61,993 nt of DNA from Arcobacter lacus (GTDB lineage Bacteria; Campylobacterota; Campylobacteria; Campylobacterales; Arcobacteraceae): the NCBI RefSeq assembly GCF_003063295.1, contig NZ_MUXF01000008.1, positions 32,718 through 94,710 of the forward strand. The letters run 5' to 3'. Shown one piece after another: positions 1-9,571 of this stretch. A program made the translations under genes and the position numbers. The stretch's first letter is position 1. Each line of letters begins with the position of its first letter. The notes beneath the pieces are model-generated. The model had not been told where the DNA came from. It worked only from the letters and a program-made list of their open reading frames with translations, and did not search any database.

Positions 1-138
1 TTACATATAAAAAATATTCGTATTTTATAGAAAATGGATTTTAGCACTAATTTATTATTTTTTATACAAAAAACAAATCTTATTAATTTAAGTAGAAATT
101 AGGTAAAATCGCGAATTATTTAGAAAAGGAAGTTGAAA

Positions 139-1908
139 TTGAGAACACATTATTGTACAGATGTTACTGAAAAACTTATTGGTCAAACTGTTACTGTTGC
201 TGGTTGGGTAAATAGTAGACGTGATCATGGTGGAATTATATTTATAGATTTAAGAGATAAAAGTGGATTAGTTCAATTAGTTGCCGATCCACAAGATTGT
301 AAAGATGCTTTAGCTATTGCAGAAACTGTTAGAGATGAGTTTGTTTTAATAGCAACAGGAAAAGTGAGAGCAAGAGGAGAAGGATTAGAAAATCCAAATT
401 TAATTACAGGGAAAATTGAAATAATTTTAGAAAATCTTGTAATTGAAAATAGATCAAAACCAATGCCTTTTGATATAAATGATGAAAAAGTAAATGATGA
501 AATAAAATTAAGAAATAGATTTTTAGAACTAAGAAGTAAAAAATCATTTGATATTTTCCAATTAAGAAGTAAAGCAACTATTCAAGCAAGAAACACACTT
601 GATGAATTAGGTTTTTTAGATGTTGAAACTCCAATTTTAACAAAATCTACTCCAGAAGGTGCAAGAGATTATTTAGTTCCTTCAAGAGTTCATGCTGGTG
701 AATTTTATGCACTTCCTCAATCACCACAATTATTTAAACAACTTTTAATGGTTGCAGGATTTGATAAATACTTCCAAATAGCAAAATGTTTTAGAGATGA
801 AGATTTAAGAGCAGATAGACAACCTGAGTTTACACAAATAGATGTTGAAATGTCATTTTGTAATCAAGAAGATGTTATAAAAGTTGCTGAAAAATTAATC
901 TATGATATTTTTACAAAATGTGGGAAAAATATTCCTTCAACATTTAGAAGAATGAAATATAGTGAAGCTATGGAAAAATATGGGAGCGATAAACCAGATT
1001 TAAGATTTGATATGCCACTTGTTGATGTTATTGATATTTTTGCAAACTCAACAAATGAAATTTTTGCTGAAATTGCAAAAGATAAAAAGAATAATAGAAT
1101 AAAAGCTTTAAAATGTAAAAATGGAGATAACATCTTCTCAAAAAGACAAATGAAAAGCTTTGAAGATTATGTAAGAAAATTTGGAGCTAAAGGTTTAGGT
1201 TATTTCCAAATGAAAGAAGATGGATTAAAAGGTCCATTAACTAAATTCTTTAGTGAAGCTGATTTAGAAGAGATTATCAAAGTTACAGAACTTGAAGTTG
1301 GTGATGTTGTATTCTTTGGGGCAGGTGCAAAAAAAGTAGTTTGGGATTATATGGGAAGATTTAGATTATTCCTAGCAAATGAAATGAATATTGTTCCAAA
1401 AGATGCTTATGAATTCTTATGGGTTGTTGATTTCCCAATGTTTGAAGTTGAAGATGGAAGAACAAAAGCACTTCACCATCCATTTACAATGCCAAATGTT
1501 GAAAAATATGATTTAGATAATATTGAAGATTTAGAAGAGATTGAATCAATCGCTTATGATATTGTTTTAAATGGAACAGAGCTTGGTGGTGGAAGTATCA
1601 GAATTCACAAAGAAGAGATTCAATCTAAAGTATTTAAATTAATGGGAATTAGCCAAGAAGAAGCAAAAGAGAAATTTGGATTCTTACTTGATGCACTTTC
1701 TTATGGTGCTCCAAGTCATGGTGGTTTTGCATTAGGATTAGATAGAATGATTATGCTTTTAGCTGGAACTGATTCAATCAGAGATGTAATTGCATTCCCT
1801 AAAACTCAAAAAGCTCAATGTTTACTAACTCAAGCTCCTTCAGCTGTTGATGAAGAACAATTAAAAGAGTTAAGTATAAGAATAAGAAAAACAGTAGTAG
1901 ATAGCTAA
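139..1908 (+). CDS. aspS: Aspartyl-tRNA synthetase
   Basis: Charges tRNA-Asp (or tRNA-Asp/Asn) with aspartate in the cytosol. It is a class II synthetase of bacterial length, about 589 aa. An N-terminal OB-fold anticodon-binding domain contains [13 protein letters not shown]. Motif 2 is [18 protein letters not shown]. The insertion (GAD-type) domain lies at about 290-420, and motif 3 [11 protein letters not shown] is near the C-terminus. There is no ATG start. An in-frame TTG at 133 is only 2 nt from the AGGA, whereas TTG at 139 has AGGAAG at 127-132 with 6 nt spacing. The 139 start also gives MRTHYC, matching the MRTEYC start of the E. coli enzyme, so I chose 139. Whether it is discriminating or non-discriminating cannot be decided here. 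Confidence 0.97.
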   Translation: MRTHYCTDVTEKLIGQTVTVAGWVNSRRDHGGIIFIDLRDKSGLVQLVADPQDCKDALAIAETVRDEFVLIATGKVRARGEGLENPNLITGKIEIILENLVIENRSKPMPFDINDEKVNDEIKLRNRFLELRSKKSFDIFQLRSKATIQARNTLDELGFLDVETPILTKSTPEGARDYLVPSRVHAGEFYALPQSPQLFKQLLMVAGFDKYFQIAKCFRDEDLRADRQPEFTQIDVEMSFCNQEDVIKVAEKLIYDIFTKCGKNIPSTFRRMKYSEAMEKYGSDKPDLRFDMPLVDVIDIFANSTNEIFAEIAKDKKNNRIKALKCKNGDNIFSKRQMKSFEDYVRKFGAKGLGYFQMKEDGLKGPLTKFFSEADLEEIIKVTELEVGDVVFFGAGAKKVVWDYMGRFRLFLANEMNIVPKDAYEFLWVVDFPMFEVEDGRTKALHHPFTMPNVEKYDLDNIEDLEEIESIAYDIVLNGTELGGGSIRIHKEEIQSKVFKLMGISQEEAKEKFGFLLDALSYGAPSHGGFALGLDRMIMLLAGTDSIRDVIAFPKTQKAQCLLTQAPSAVDEEQLKELSIRIRKTVVDS

Positions 1909-2048
1909 TTTTAGCTACTACTAAACCTTTTTTAAACTCCTAAAATCTCAAGAATTCTCCAAAAGTATATTTTATATACACTTGTATAAATAAAAAAATT
2001 AACCAAAGTTATATAATTTTCTATATTTAATAAGTATTAGGAAATTAC

Positions 2049-4634
2049 ATGTTAAGCGAAACCATAAGTTATAAAGGAATAACTATAAAAAGAGAGTTAT
2101 ATCCAATCATAAAATATATTGAAGATGTAGATAAATACAAAGATGAATTAGGAACTTTAAGTTCTTCTTGGGATATGTTAGCACTTTTAGGACAACTTGG
2201 AGATATAAATATAGATATTGGAAAAACAAAAGAAAATTTTTTAAATCTTACTTCAACTTTATTAAATCATTTAAGTTTTCAGCAAATAAAAAAAGTAACT
2301 CAAGAGATGAGATTTAAATCACAAGTTGCTATTGATGTATTAATAAGAAATTTATTTGAAAGAACAGCTGATATAGGATTTTTAGCAACTGATGATGATA
2401 TTAGAACATTTTTAGAAAATTTTGTCTCAAAATATGATGAAAATAGTTTAGTTATAAAACAAGAAATTCAAAAAAAATTCAAAGAATATGTTTCAAAATA
2501 CTCTATATATTATGATATTGTCTTATTTGATGTTCATGGAAAAATAGTTGTAAGATTAAATGAAGATGTGGATATTGAAAAAGTAGATACATCATTTATA
2601 CAAAAAGTTTTAAATACAAGTGATGATTATATAGAAAGTTATAAATATCATGATTTTATACCTCAATATAAAAAATCATTAGTTTATTCATATAAAGTAA
2701 CAAAATCAAATGATTTAGATAGTAAGAATTTGGGAGTTTTGGCTCTTTGCTTTAGATTTACAGATGAAATGAATGCAATTTTTGGAAATTTAGTAGATGT
2801 TAAAAATAAAGAGTGTTTAACAATACTAGATGAAGATGGTTATGTAATAGCAAGTAGCGACAAAGAACATATAAATTTAGGAGTAAAACTTCCTATAGTT
2901 TTAAATGAAAACTATAAAATAGTATCTTATGCAGGACGAGACTATATTGCTAAAACTTGTGAAACAAATGGTTATCAAGGGTTTTATGGGCTTAAATGGT
3001 ATGGACATATTATGATACCTCTTGAATATGCTTTTTTAAGTGATGAACTTAATAGTTTAGTTGTTGATGAAAATATTATAAATTCTATGATGGAGAATGA
3101 ACAACATTTTTCAAAAGAGTTAAAAGAAGTTTTTTATAATAGTAAAACAATTCAAGATAACTTAATAAGAGTTATTTGGAATGGTAATATTGTTCAAAGT
3201 AAATTAAACTCAACAAATAGAGAGTTTTCAAGAGCTTTATTAAATGAAATAGGTATTACAGGAAATAAAGCAAATTCTTCTTTGGACAATTTAAATCAAA
3301 CTATTATCTCATCTATACTAAAAGATTGTGAATTTTTATCTTCACTTGCTATTGATATTATGGATAGAAATCTTTATGAAAGAGCAAATGATTGTAGATG
3401 GTGGGCTTTAAACTCTTATTTTAAAGAAGTTTTAGATGATTATTCAACAATAAGTGAAAAAAAACAAAATCTAAGTTCTACTTTGAAGTACATAAATGAT
3501 TTATATACTGTATATTCAAATCTAATAATTTTTGATAAAAGTGGAAAAATTATTGCTGTTTCAAATGAAAAAGAGCAGTATCTTATTGGAAAGATTTTAA
3601 CTCAAGATTGGGTAGAAAAAACTTTAACTTTAAAAGATACTTCAAAATATTGTGTTTCGAAATTTGAAAAAACAAATCTTTATGAAAATGAATCAACTTA
3701 TATCTATTGTAGTGCGATACGTTCTTTTAAAAATGATAATGGTGTTGTAGGAGGAATTGCTATTATTTTTGATTCTTCAGTACAGTTTTATACGATGCTT
3801 GATGAGATTTTACCAAAAGATATTTATGGAAATAAACAAAAAGGAGTTTATGCTTTTTTCACTGATAAAAATAAACAAATCATTGCTACAACAAGTACAA
3901 ACTTTGAAGTAAATTCATATTTGGATATTGATGACTCATTTTTTAATTTAAGAAATGGTCAAAATTTAAGTCGTATTATAGAGTTTCGTGGAAATTATTA
4001 TGCTGTTGGAGTAAAATGTTCAAATGGTTACAGAGAGTATAAAAGTGCAGTTGATGATTATAAAAATGATGTTTTATCTTTTGTATTTATACTTATTGGA
4101 AAAGCAAATTCAAATGTTATTTTATCTCACTCAAAAACAAAATTTTTAACTTCTCAAAAAAGAGAATTTACAGGAGAAACTATTGAATTAGCAACTTTTT
4201 ATTTAGGTAAAAGATTGCTTGCAGTAAATTCAAAAAATGTAATAGAATCTATTGGAATAGAAGAACTTCAAGAATCAATAGAAATAGATAAAAAAAATCA
4301 TTTCAAAGGAATGGTTTTACATAAAAATAAACTAATTTCTGTTTTAGATATAAGAGATTTTGTAAATGAAGAGATAGAAGATGAAACTCTTAAAAATATA
4401 ATATTAGTAGAATATGATAGAGATAATGTTGAACATTGTGTAGGACTTTTGGTATCAACGCTTGAAACTATTTGTACAGTTGAAGAAAAATCAATCCAAC
4501 ATATTCAAAGTCACTTTTTAGGAAGTGGAACTTTGGTTGAAAGTCTTGTTGAAATAAAAGATAGCGAAGAGTCGAAAATCGCAATGCTTTTAAATATTAA
4601 AAAGTTAGATGATAACTTTACAAAAAGGGTTTAA
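2049..4634 (+). CDS. Soluble double-Cache-like protein with C-terminal CheW domain
   Basis: 861 aa with no signal peptide or membrane segment visible. Two similar modules are present. The first, at about 93-170, has RNLFERTADIGFLATD followed by a VLFDVHGKIVVRL strand. The second, at about 433-510, has RNLYERANDCRWWALN followed by LIIFDKSGKIIAV. Each helical stretch leads into a PAS/Cache-like fold. The last 145 residues or so (from ELATFYLGKRLLAVNS, ending LLNIKKLDD) resemble a CheW domain, which normally couples receptors to CheA. I infer a cytosolic ligand sensor plugged into the chemosensory array. There is no methylation or MCP hairpin region. The gene stands alone, with 140 bp upstream and an ATG at 2049. 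The ligand is unknown. Domain calls are by pattern and less certain for the Cache parts than for CheW. Confidence 0.75.
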   Translation: MLSETISYKGITIKRELYPIIKYIEDVDKYKDELGTLSSSWDMLALLGQLGDINIDIGKTKENFLNLTSTLLNHLSFQQIKKVTQEMRFKSQVAIDVLIRNLFERTADIGFLATDDDIRTFLENFVSKYDENSLVIKQEIQKKFKEYVSKYSIYYDIVLFDVHGKIVVRLNEDVDIEKVDTSFIQKVLNTSDDYIESYKYHDFIPQYKKSLVYSYKVTKSNDLDSKNLGVLALCFRFTDEMNAIFGNLVDVKNKECLTILDEDGYVIASSDKEHINLGVKLPIVLNENYKIVSYAGRDYIAKTCETNGYQGFYGLKWYGHIMIPLEYAFLSDELNSLVVDENIINSMMENEQHFSKELKEVFYNSKTIQDNLIRVIWNGNIVQSKLNSTNREFSRALLNEIGITGNKANSSLDNLNQTIISSILKDCEFLSSLAIDIMDRNLYERANDCRWWALNSYFKEVLDDYSTISEKKQNLSSTLKYINDLYTVYSNLIIFDKSGKIIAVSNEKEQYLIGKILTQDWVEKTLTLKDTSKYCVSKFEKTNLYENESTYIYCSAIRSFKNDNGVVGGIAIIFDSSVQFYTMLDEILPKDIYGNKQKGVYAFFTDKNKQIIATTSTNFEVNSYLDIDDSFFNLRNGQNLSRIIEFRGNYYAVGVKCSNGYREYKSAVDDYKNDVLSFVFILIGKANSNVILSHSKTKFLTSQKREFTGETIELATFYLGKRLLAVNSKNVIESIGIEELQESIEIDKKNHFKGMVLHKNKLISVLDIRDFVNEEIEDETLKNIILVEYDRDNVEHCVGLLVSTLETICTVEEKSIQHIQSHFLGSGTLVESLVEIKDSEESKIAMLLNIKKLDDNFTKRV

Positions 4635-4694
4635 ATCATATCATAAAATCTATTTGGGTATTATATTAGTAATATATATTTAAAAAGAAGATAG

Positions 4695-6452
4695 ATGAGT
4701 AAATTAAATAAATTTTTACCTACAACAAAAGAAGAGATGAAACAACGAGGTTGGGATGAACTTGATGTTGTTTTAATAACAGGTGATGCTTATATAGATT
4801 CACCTTTTATGGGAATTGCTGTTGTTGGAAGAATTTTAGAAGATATTGGACTTCGTGTAGGTATTATTGGGCAACCAGATGTTAATAGTGATGTAGATGT
4901 AAAACGACTTGGTGAACCTAAACTTTTTTGGGGAGTAAGTGGTGGAAGTATAGATTCTATGGTTTCAAACTATACTGCAAGTAAAAAATTTAGAAATGAT
5001 GATGATTATACTCCTGGTGGAAAAAACAATAAAAGACCTGATCGTGCAACTTTAGTTTATACAAATCTTATAAGAAGATATTTTAAAAATACAGTTCCAA
5101 TAGTTTTAGGTGGAATTGAAGCTTCCTTGAGAAGACTTACTCACTATGATTATTGGTCAAATAGTCTTAGAAAACCAATTTTATTTGATTCAAAAGCTGA
5201 TTATATGGTTTATGGTATGGCAGAACAAGCTATTATTGATTTAGGAACATATTTAAAAGAAGGAAAAGATGTACGAACAATAGCAGGGCTTTGTTATATC
5301 TCAAAAGAGCCTAAAGATGATTATATTCAAATTCCTTCTCATAAAGAGTGTTTAACAAATAAAGAAAAATATATAGACCTTTTTAGAACTTTTTATGATA
5401 ATAATGACCCAATATATTCAAAAGGACTTTGCCAAGAAGTTGATGGAAGATATTTAATCCAAAATCCACCAAGCCGCCATATGGAAGAAGAGGAAATGGA
5501 TAAAATAGCATCTTTTCCATATCAAAGAGATGCTCATCCTTATCATGCAAAAGATGGAAAAGTTAAATGCTTAGAAACTATTAAATTTTCAATTATGACT
5601 CATCATGGATGTTGGGGAGAGTGTAACTTTTGTGCAATTGCAGCTCATCAAGGAAGAACTATACGAACACGAAGTGAACAAAATATTTTAGCAGAAGCAA
5701 AACATTTTGTCAGCATGAAAGATTTCAAAGGAATTATTTCAGATGTTGGTGGACCAACAGCTAATATGTACGGATATGAGTGTAAGAAAAAAATAAATCT
5801 TGGAACTTGTATTGATAATAAAAGATGTGTTGATGCGCATAGACTTTGCCGAACTATGAAAGTTGACCATAGTAGAAATATACAACTTTTAAAAGATATT
5901 AGAAAAGTTCCAGGAATTAAAAAGGCCTTTGTAGCTTCAGGTGTTAGATATGATTTGATAACTGCTGATAAAAACCATGGAAAAGAGTATTTAAAAGAGA
6001 TGATAGATCATCATATCTCAGGGCAGATGAAAGTAGCACCAGAACACACAAATGATGAGGTTTTACATCATATGGGAAAACCAGGAAAACAAACACTGAT
6101 TGATTTTAAAAAAATGTATGATGATTTAAATAAAGAGAGTGGTAAAAAACAGTATTTAACTTATTATTTAATTGCAGCACATCCAGGCTGTGAAGAGAAA
6201 CATATGCACGAGTTAAAACAGTTTACGACTCATGAACTTAAAATGAATCCAGAACAAGCACAAATCTTTACACCAACTCCTGGAACTTACTCTGCTGTTA
6301 TGTATTACACAGAACTTGATCCATTTACAAAGAAAAAAATATTTGTAGAAAAAGACCCAAGAAGAAAAGAGAGACAAAAAGAGATTGTAATTGCAAAAAA
6401 ACAATTTGCGGGGAATAATAAAAAAAGTTTTAGCTCTGGAATGCAAGGATAA
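4695..6452 (+). CDS. YgiQ-family radical SAM protein
   Basis: 585 aa cytosolic protein of the YgiQ/UPF0313 family, whose reaction is not established. The N-terminal half is a B12-binding-like or UPF0313 domain (VLITGDAYIDSPFMG, GGIEASLRRLTHYDYWS). The 4Fe-4S binding motif CxxxCxxC is in HHGCWGECNFCAIAAHQGR at about residues 306, 310 and 313. The C-terminal part has the family sequence KVAPEHTNDEVLHHMGKPG. A GAAGA ribosome-binding site lies at 4687-4691 before the ATG. The gene converges on adk, with a shared hairpin terminator between them. Confidence 0.93.
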   Translation: MSKLNKFLPTTKEEMKQRGWDELDVVLITGDAYIDSPFMGIAVVGRILEDIGLRVGIIGQPDVNSDVDVKRLGEPKLFWGVSGGSIDSMVSNYTASKKFRNDDDYTPGGKNNKRPDRATLVYTNLIRRYFKNTVPIVLGGIEASLRRLTHYDYWSNSLRKPILFDSKADYMVYGMAEQAIIDLGTYLKEGKDVRTIAGLCYISKEPKDDYIQIPSHKECLTNKEKYIDLFRTFYDNNDPIYSKGLCQEVDGRYLIQNPPSRHMEEEEMDKIASFPYQRDAHPYHAKDGKVKCLETIKFSIMTHHGCWGECNFCAIAAHQGRTIRTRSEQNILAEAKHFVSMKDFKGIISDVGGPTANMYGYECKKKINLGTCIDNKRCVDAHRLCRTMKVDHSRNIQLLKDIRKVPGIKKAFVASGVRYDLITADKNHGKEYLKEMIDHHISGQMKVAPEHTNDEVLHHMGKPGKQTLIDFKKMYDDLNKESGKKQYLTYYLIAAHPGCEEKHMHELKQFTTHELKMNPEQAQIFTPTPGTYSAVMYYTELDPFTKKKIFVEKDPRRKERQKEIVIAKKQFAGNNKKSFSSGMQG

Positions 6453-6473
6453 AAAGGGATAAACTCCCTTTTT
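6451..6473. terminator. Bidirectional terminator between the YgiQ gene and adk
   Basis: Inverted repeat AAAAAGGGA (6451-6459), 5-nt loop, TCCCTTTTT (6465-6473). The arms pair perfectly and supply a T-run in both directions. It lies between two convergent genes and overlaps the stop codon of the plus-strand gene. Confidence 0.85.
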
Positions 6474-6487
6474 AATAAAGAAATAGT

Positions 6488-7129
6488 TTACGCTAATGCG
6501 TTAAACATATCAGCTGTAACTTCTGAAACATCTTTTGTTCCATCAAGTTCCATAAATACACCCATTTTTTTATAAAAATCAATAAGTGGTGCAGTTTGTG
6601 TATGATATGCATCAAGTCTGCTAATAACAGTTTGCGCATTATCATCTTTTCTGATGATTAATTCCCCACCACAATAATCACATACATTTTCTTCTTTTGA
6701 TGGATTAAATTCTACATGGAAAGATGCTCCACATTTAGAACATACTCTTCTTCCTGTAATTCTTCCAACGATTAATTCATCAGGAACATTTAAAGAGATT
6801 ACTTTATCAAGAGAAATTTTCATAGATGACATTAATTCGCTTAAAGCAACTGCCTGTGCTAAAGTTCTTGGAAATCCATCAAGAATAAAACCATTTTTAC
6901 AGTCAGATTCTGCAAGTCTATCTTTAATAATTCCAATAATTGTCGAATCTGGAACTAACTGTCCAGCATCCATAAATTTTTTTGCTTCCATTCCCATATC
7001 TGTTTTATCTGCAATAGCAGCTCTTAAAATATCACCTGTTGAGATTTGAGGAATATTATATTTTTCGATTAAGAACTTTGCTTGAGTTCCTTTACCAGCT
7101 CCTGGTGCTCCAAATAGCATTAAATTCAT
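6488..7129 (-). CDS. adk: Adenylate kinase, long zinc-LID form
   Basis: Catalyses ATP + AMP to 2 ADP. 213 aa, the normal length for a long-type bacterial enzyme. P-loop GAPGAGKG is at 7-14, the AMP-site sequence STGDILRAAI at 30-39, and LDGFPRT at 83-89. The LID carries four cysteines (C130, C133, C150, C153; CSKC and CDYC), a structural zinc site more typical of Gram-positive enzymes. It is transcribed away from a second, short adenylate kinase that starts 129 bp upstream. It is a strong call. It is unclear which of the two is the housekeeping enzyme. Confidence 0.95.
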   Translation of the reverse strand: MNLMLFGAPGAGKGTQAKFLIEKYNIPQISTGDILRAAIADKTDMGMEAKKFMDAGQLVPDSTIIGIIKDRLAESDCKNGFILDGFPRTLAQAVALSELMSSMKISLDKVISLNVPDELIVGRITGRRVCSKCGASFHVEFNPSKEENVCDYCGGELIIRKDDNAQTVISRLDAYHTQTAPLIDFYKKMGVFMELDGTKDVSEVTADMFNALA

Positions 7130-7258
7130 AGTTTACTTTCCTTACTTTTTCGTGTATTGTATAGAAAAAGCTTTTAATAACAGATAAGGTTTTCATACTA
7201 CACCAAGAATTTAAATGATTTTTGATACAATTGTACCTCGAAAATTCAAAGGGAATAT

Positions 7259-7828
7259 ATGAAAAAATTGTTTTTAATTATTGGAGCTCCTGGTTCTGGT
7301 AAAACTACCGATGCAGAATTAATTGCTTCAAAATATACTAATGTAACTCACTATTCAACTGGAGATATGTTTAGAGCTGAAGTAGCTAGCGGAAGCCAAA
7401 GAGGTCAAATAATTGATACTTATATAAAAGCTGGAAATATAGTACCAATTGATATTGCAATTGAAACTATTCTAATGGCTATTAAAAATGCACCAACAGA
7501 TATTATTGTTATTGATGGATACCCAAGAAGTATTGAACAAATGTTGGAATTAGATAAATATTTAGAAAAAGAAGATGCAGTAAAATTACTAAATTGTATA
7601 GAAGTTGAAGTATCTGAAGAAGTAGCAAGAGATAGGGTTCTTGGTCGTTCAAGAGGTGCTGATGATAATATTGAAGTATTTAATAATAGAATGAAAGTTT
7701 ATAAAGAGCCTTTAGAGCAGATAAAAGAGTTTTATTCAAAAAGAGGTTTATTAAAAATAATAAATGGTGAAGGTACTATAAAAGAGATTGTTGATGAAAT
7801 GGATACATTTATACAATCGAGAATCTAA
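7259..7828 (+). CDS. adk: Adenylate kinase, short Campylobacter-type form
   Basis: 189 aa nucleoside monophosphate kinase. P-loop GAPGSGKT is at 9-16, STGDMFRAEV matches the AMP-binding region, IDGYPRS corresponds to the DGFPR motif, and GRSRGADDN is a short LID with no zinc cysteines. The size and LID match the adenylate kinase of Campylobacter and Helicobacter, so this may be the ancestral copy. AAGGGAA precedes the ATG. The stop overlaps the start of the next gene (TAATG at 7826-7830), implying co-translation with the CinA-like gene. A different NMP specificity cannot be excluded. Confidence 0.88.
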   Translation: MKKLFLIIGAPGSGKTTDAELIASKYTNVTHYSTGDMFRAEVASGSQRGQIIDTYIKAGNIVPIDIAIETILMAIKNAPTDIIVIDGYPRSIEQMLELDKYLEKEDAVKLLNCIEVEVSEEVARDRVLGRSRGADDNIEVFNNRMKVYKEPLEQIKEFYSKRGLLKIINGEGTIKEIVDEMDTFIQSRI

Positions 7829-8589
7829 TGATAAATAAAAAAATCAATTTTTATTCTGTAATCATTGGAACTGAACTTTTAAATGGGCGTCGAAAAGATG
7901 CTCATTTTCCTTTTTTAAATGCACAACTTTTAGAACGTGCTTGGGAACACAAAGCTTCTTTTGTGATTGAAGATGACCCTGAACTTATGTTAAATATTTT
8001 TAATCTTATAAAATCAGATCCAAATTCTGTGATGTTTTGTTTTGGAGGAATTGGTGCGACACCTGATGATTATACAAGACAAATTGCATCACAAGCTTTT
8101 ACAAGTGGGAAAATGGAATTTCACGAAGAAGCAAAAACAAATATAATAAATCAATTTAAAGATGATGCTTATCCTCATCGAGTAAATATGGCATATTTAC
8201 CAATAAATGCAAAACTTCTTAAAAATGTAGTAAATAATGTAGCTGGATTTTATTTAGAAGATAGATTTTTTTTCACACCAGGTTTTCCATCTATGAGTCA
8301 AGCTATGGTTATTGAAGCTTTGAATAAACTATATCCTAAATCACAAAATAAATATAGAAAAGTTATGACTATAAACTCAACTGAAAATGATTTAATAGAT
8401 ACTATGAAAAAAATACCAAAAGAACTTGATTTCTCATCATTACCAAAGTTTATTGGAAATGAAAGAAAAGTTGTTATTTCACTTGCTGGATATGATGAAG
8501 TTCAAGTAGATATTTATTTTCAGCTATTTATAGATTTTTGTATTGAACACCAAAAAGAGTATATACTGGAAGATATTCATGAGTTTTGA
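7828..8589 (+). CDS. MoaB/CinA-type molybdopterin-binding domain protein
   Basis: 253 aa with one MoCF_biosynth/CinA N-terminal type domain. Recognisable parts are VIIGTELLNGRRKD near the N-terminus, FCFGGIGATPDDYTRQ at about 70-85 (the GG(I/V)GxTxDD family signature) and FFTPGFPSMSQAM at about 150. There is no C-terminal CinA amidase domain, so nicotinamide-nucleotide amidase activity is not expected. The role of stand-alone copies is not established. It is translationally coupled to the short adenylate kinase upstream and overlaps the AraC-type regulator downstream by 11 bp, giving a three-gene run. Confidence 0.83.
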   Translation: MINKKINFYSVIIGTELLNGRRKDAHFPFLNAQLLERAWEHKASFVIEDDPELMLNIFNLIKSDPNSVMFCFGGIGATPDDYTRQIASQAFTSGKMEFHEEAKTNIINQFKDDAYPHRVNMAYLPINAKLLKNVVNNVAGFYLEDRFFFTPGFPSMSQAMVIEALNKLYPKSQNKYRKVMTINSTENDLIDTMKKIPKELDFSSLPKFIGNERKVVISLAGYDEVQVDIYFQLFIDFCIEHQKEYILEDIHEF

Positions 8590-9469
8590 GAAACAAAGAT
8601 TTGAATTAATTGAATTTATAAAATCAAAATATAATTTTTATGGAGATATAACATCTGAAATATCTAATTTAGATTTTTATATATCAAAATCTAAACATAT
8701 TTCTCAATCGCATATTATGTATGAACCATCAATTTGTGTTATTTTACAAGGAAAAAAAGCAGTTGGTTTTGGAAATGAGTTATATATTTATGATAAAAAT
8801 AAATATCTTATTGCTTCAACTCATCTTCCTGCAACTGTTAAAATTTTAGAAGCTTCAAAAGATGAACCACATATTTCATTTAAAATTAAATTTACATTAG
8901 AGGATATTTTTGAAGTTTTAAAAAATATAAATAATCTAAATTTTAAAAATAAATCAGAAAAAGGGCTTTTTTTTGGTGAGCAAAATGAAAGATTATATGA
9001 TGCTATTTATAGGCTTCTAAAACTTTTAGATAAACCAAAAGAAGATATAAACTATCCTTCATCACTTATTATAAAAGAGATTTTGTATATTCTCATGAAT
9101 GATAAAGCTGGATATTTTTTGAGTAAATTTGCTATGGAAAATTCTATTTCAAATAAAATAGTAAAGGTTATAGAATATATAAAAGAAAACTATGCAAAAA
9201 AACTAAATATAAAAGAATTAGCTTCTATATTTGATATTAGTGAATCGTCTTTGTATCAAAATTTTAAAAGTATTACACAAATTACACCAATTCAGTTTCA
9301 AAAAAATCTTAGACTTCAAGAATCAAAAAGACTATTTTCTTTACAAAATATTGATGTCTTAGAAGTTGCTATTTTAGTAGGATATGAAAGTGCTAGTCAA
9401 TTTAGCAAAGATTATTCTAAAATGTATGGAATGACTCCAAAAAAACACTCAATTTTTCTAAAAAGTTAA
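8579..9469 (+). CDS. AraC-family transcriptional regulator (AraC_N type)
   Basis: About 296 aa. The N-terminal AraC_N-type sensing domain shows SHIMYEPSICVILQGKK and HISFKIKFTLEDI. The C-terminal pair of helix-turn-helix motifs includes IKELASIFDISESSLYQNFK and VAILVGYESASQFSKDYSK. The open frame runs back to an ATG at 8543, but ATG 8579 has GGAAGA 6-11 nt upstream and starts the family-like sequence, so I use it. This subfamily includes E. coli YqhC, which activates the aldehyde reductase gene yqhD. Here a YqhD-like gene lies two genes downstream, suggesting the same job in aldehyde or electrophile response. Confidence 0.88.
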   Translation: MSFEKQRFELIEFIKSKYNFYGDITSEISNLDFYISKSKHISQSHIMYEPSICVILQGKKAVGFGNELYIYDKNKYLIASTHLPATVKILEASKDEPHISFKIKFTLEDIFEVLKNINNLNFKNKSEKGLFFGEQNERLYDAIYRLLKLLDKPKEDINYPSSLIIKEILYILMNDKAGYFLSKFAMENSISNKIVKVIEYIKENYAKKLNIKELASIFDISESSLYQNFKSITQITPIQFQKNLRLQESKRLFSLQNIDVLEVAILVGYESASQFSKDYSKMYGMTPKKHSIFLKS

Positions 9470-9483
9470 AATTTGTAGAATTT

Positions 9484-9548
9484 AGCACTTTTTTTAGAGA
9501 ATTTTTCTATTATAAATTTGAAAAATTCTTTATAATAATCTCTGTGCT
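9484..9548. promoter_or_regulatory. Nested inverted repeats around the -10 of the ADH operon
   Basis: Three sets of arms nest around one centre. AGCAC (9484-9488) pairs with GTGCT (9544-9548), AGAGA (9496-9500) with TCTCT (9539-9543), and GAATTTTTC (9499-9507) with GAAAAATTC (9520-9528). TATAAT at 9531-9536 is a plausible -10 for the downstream dehydrogenase, with GGAGAA before its ATG. It could be a terminator for the AraC gene, an operator for its product, or both. Confidence 0.5.
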
Positions 9549-9571
9549 TTTATAAAGAATGGAGAACTAAA

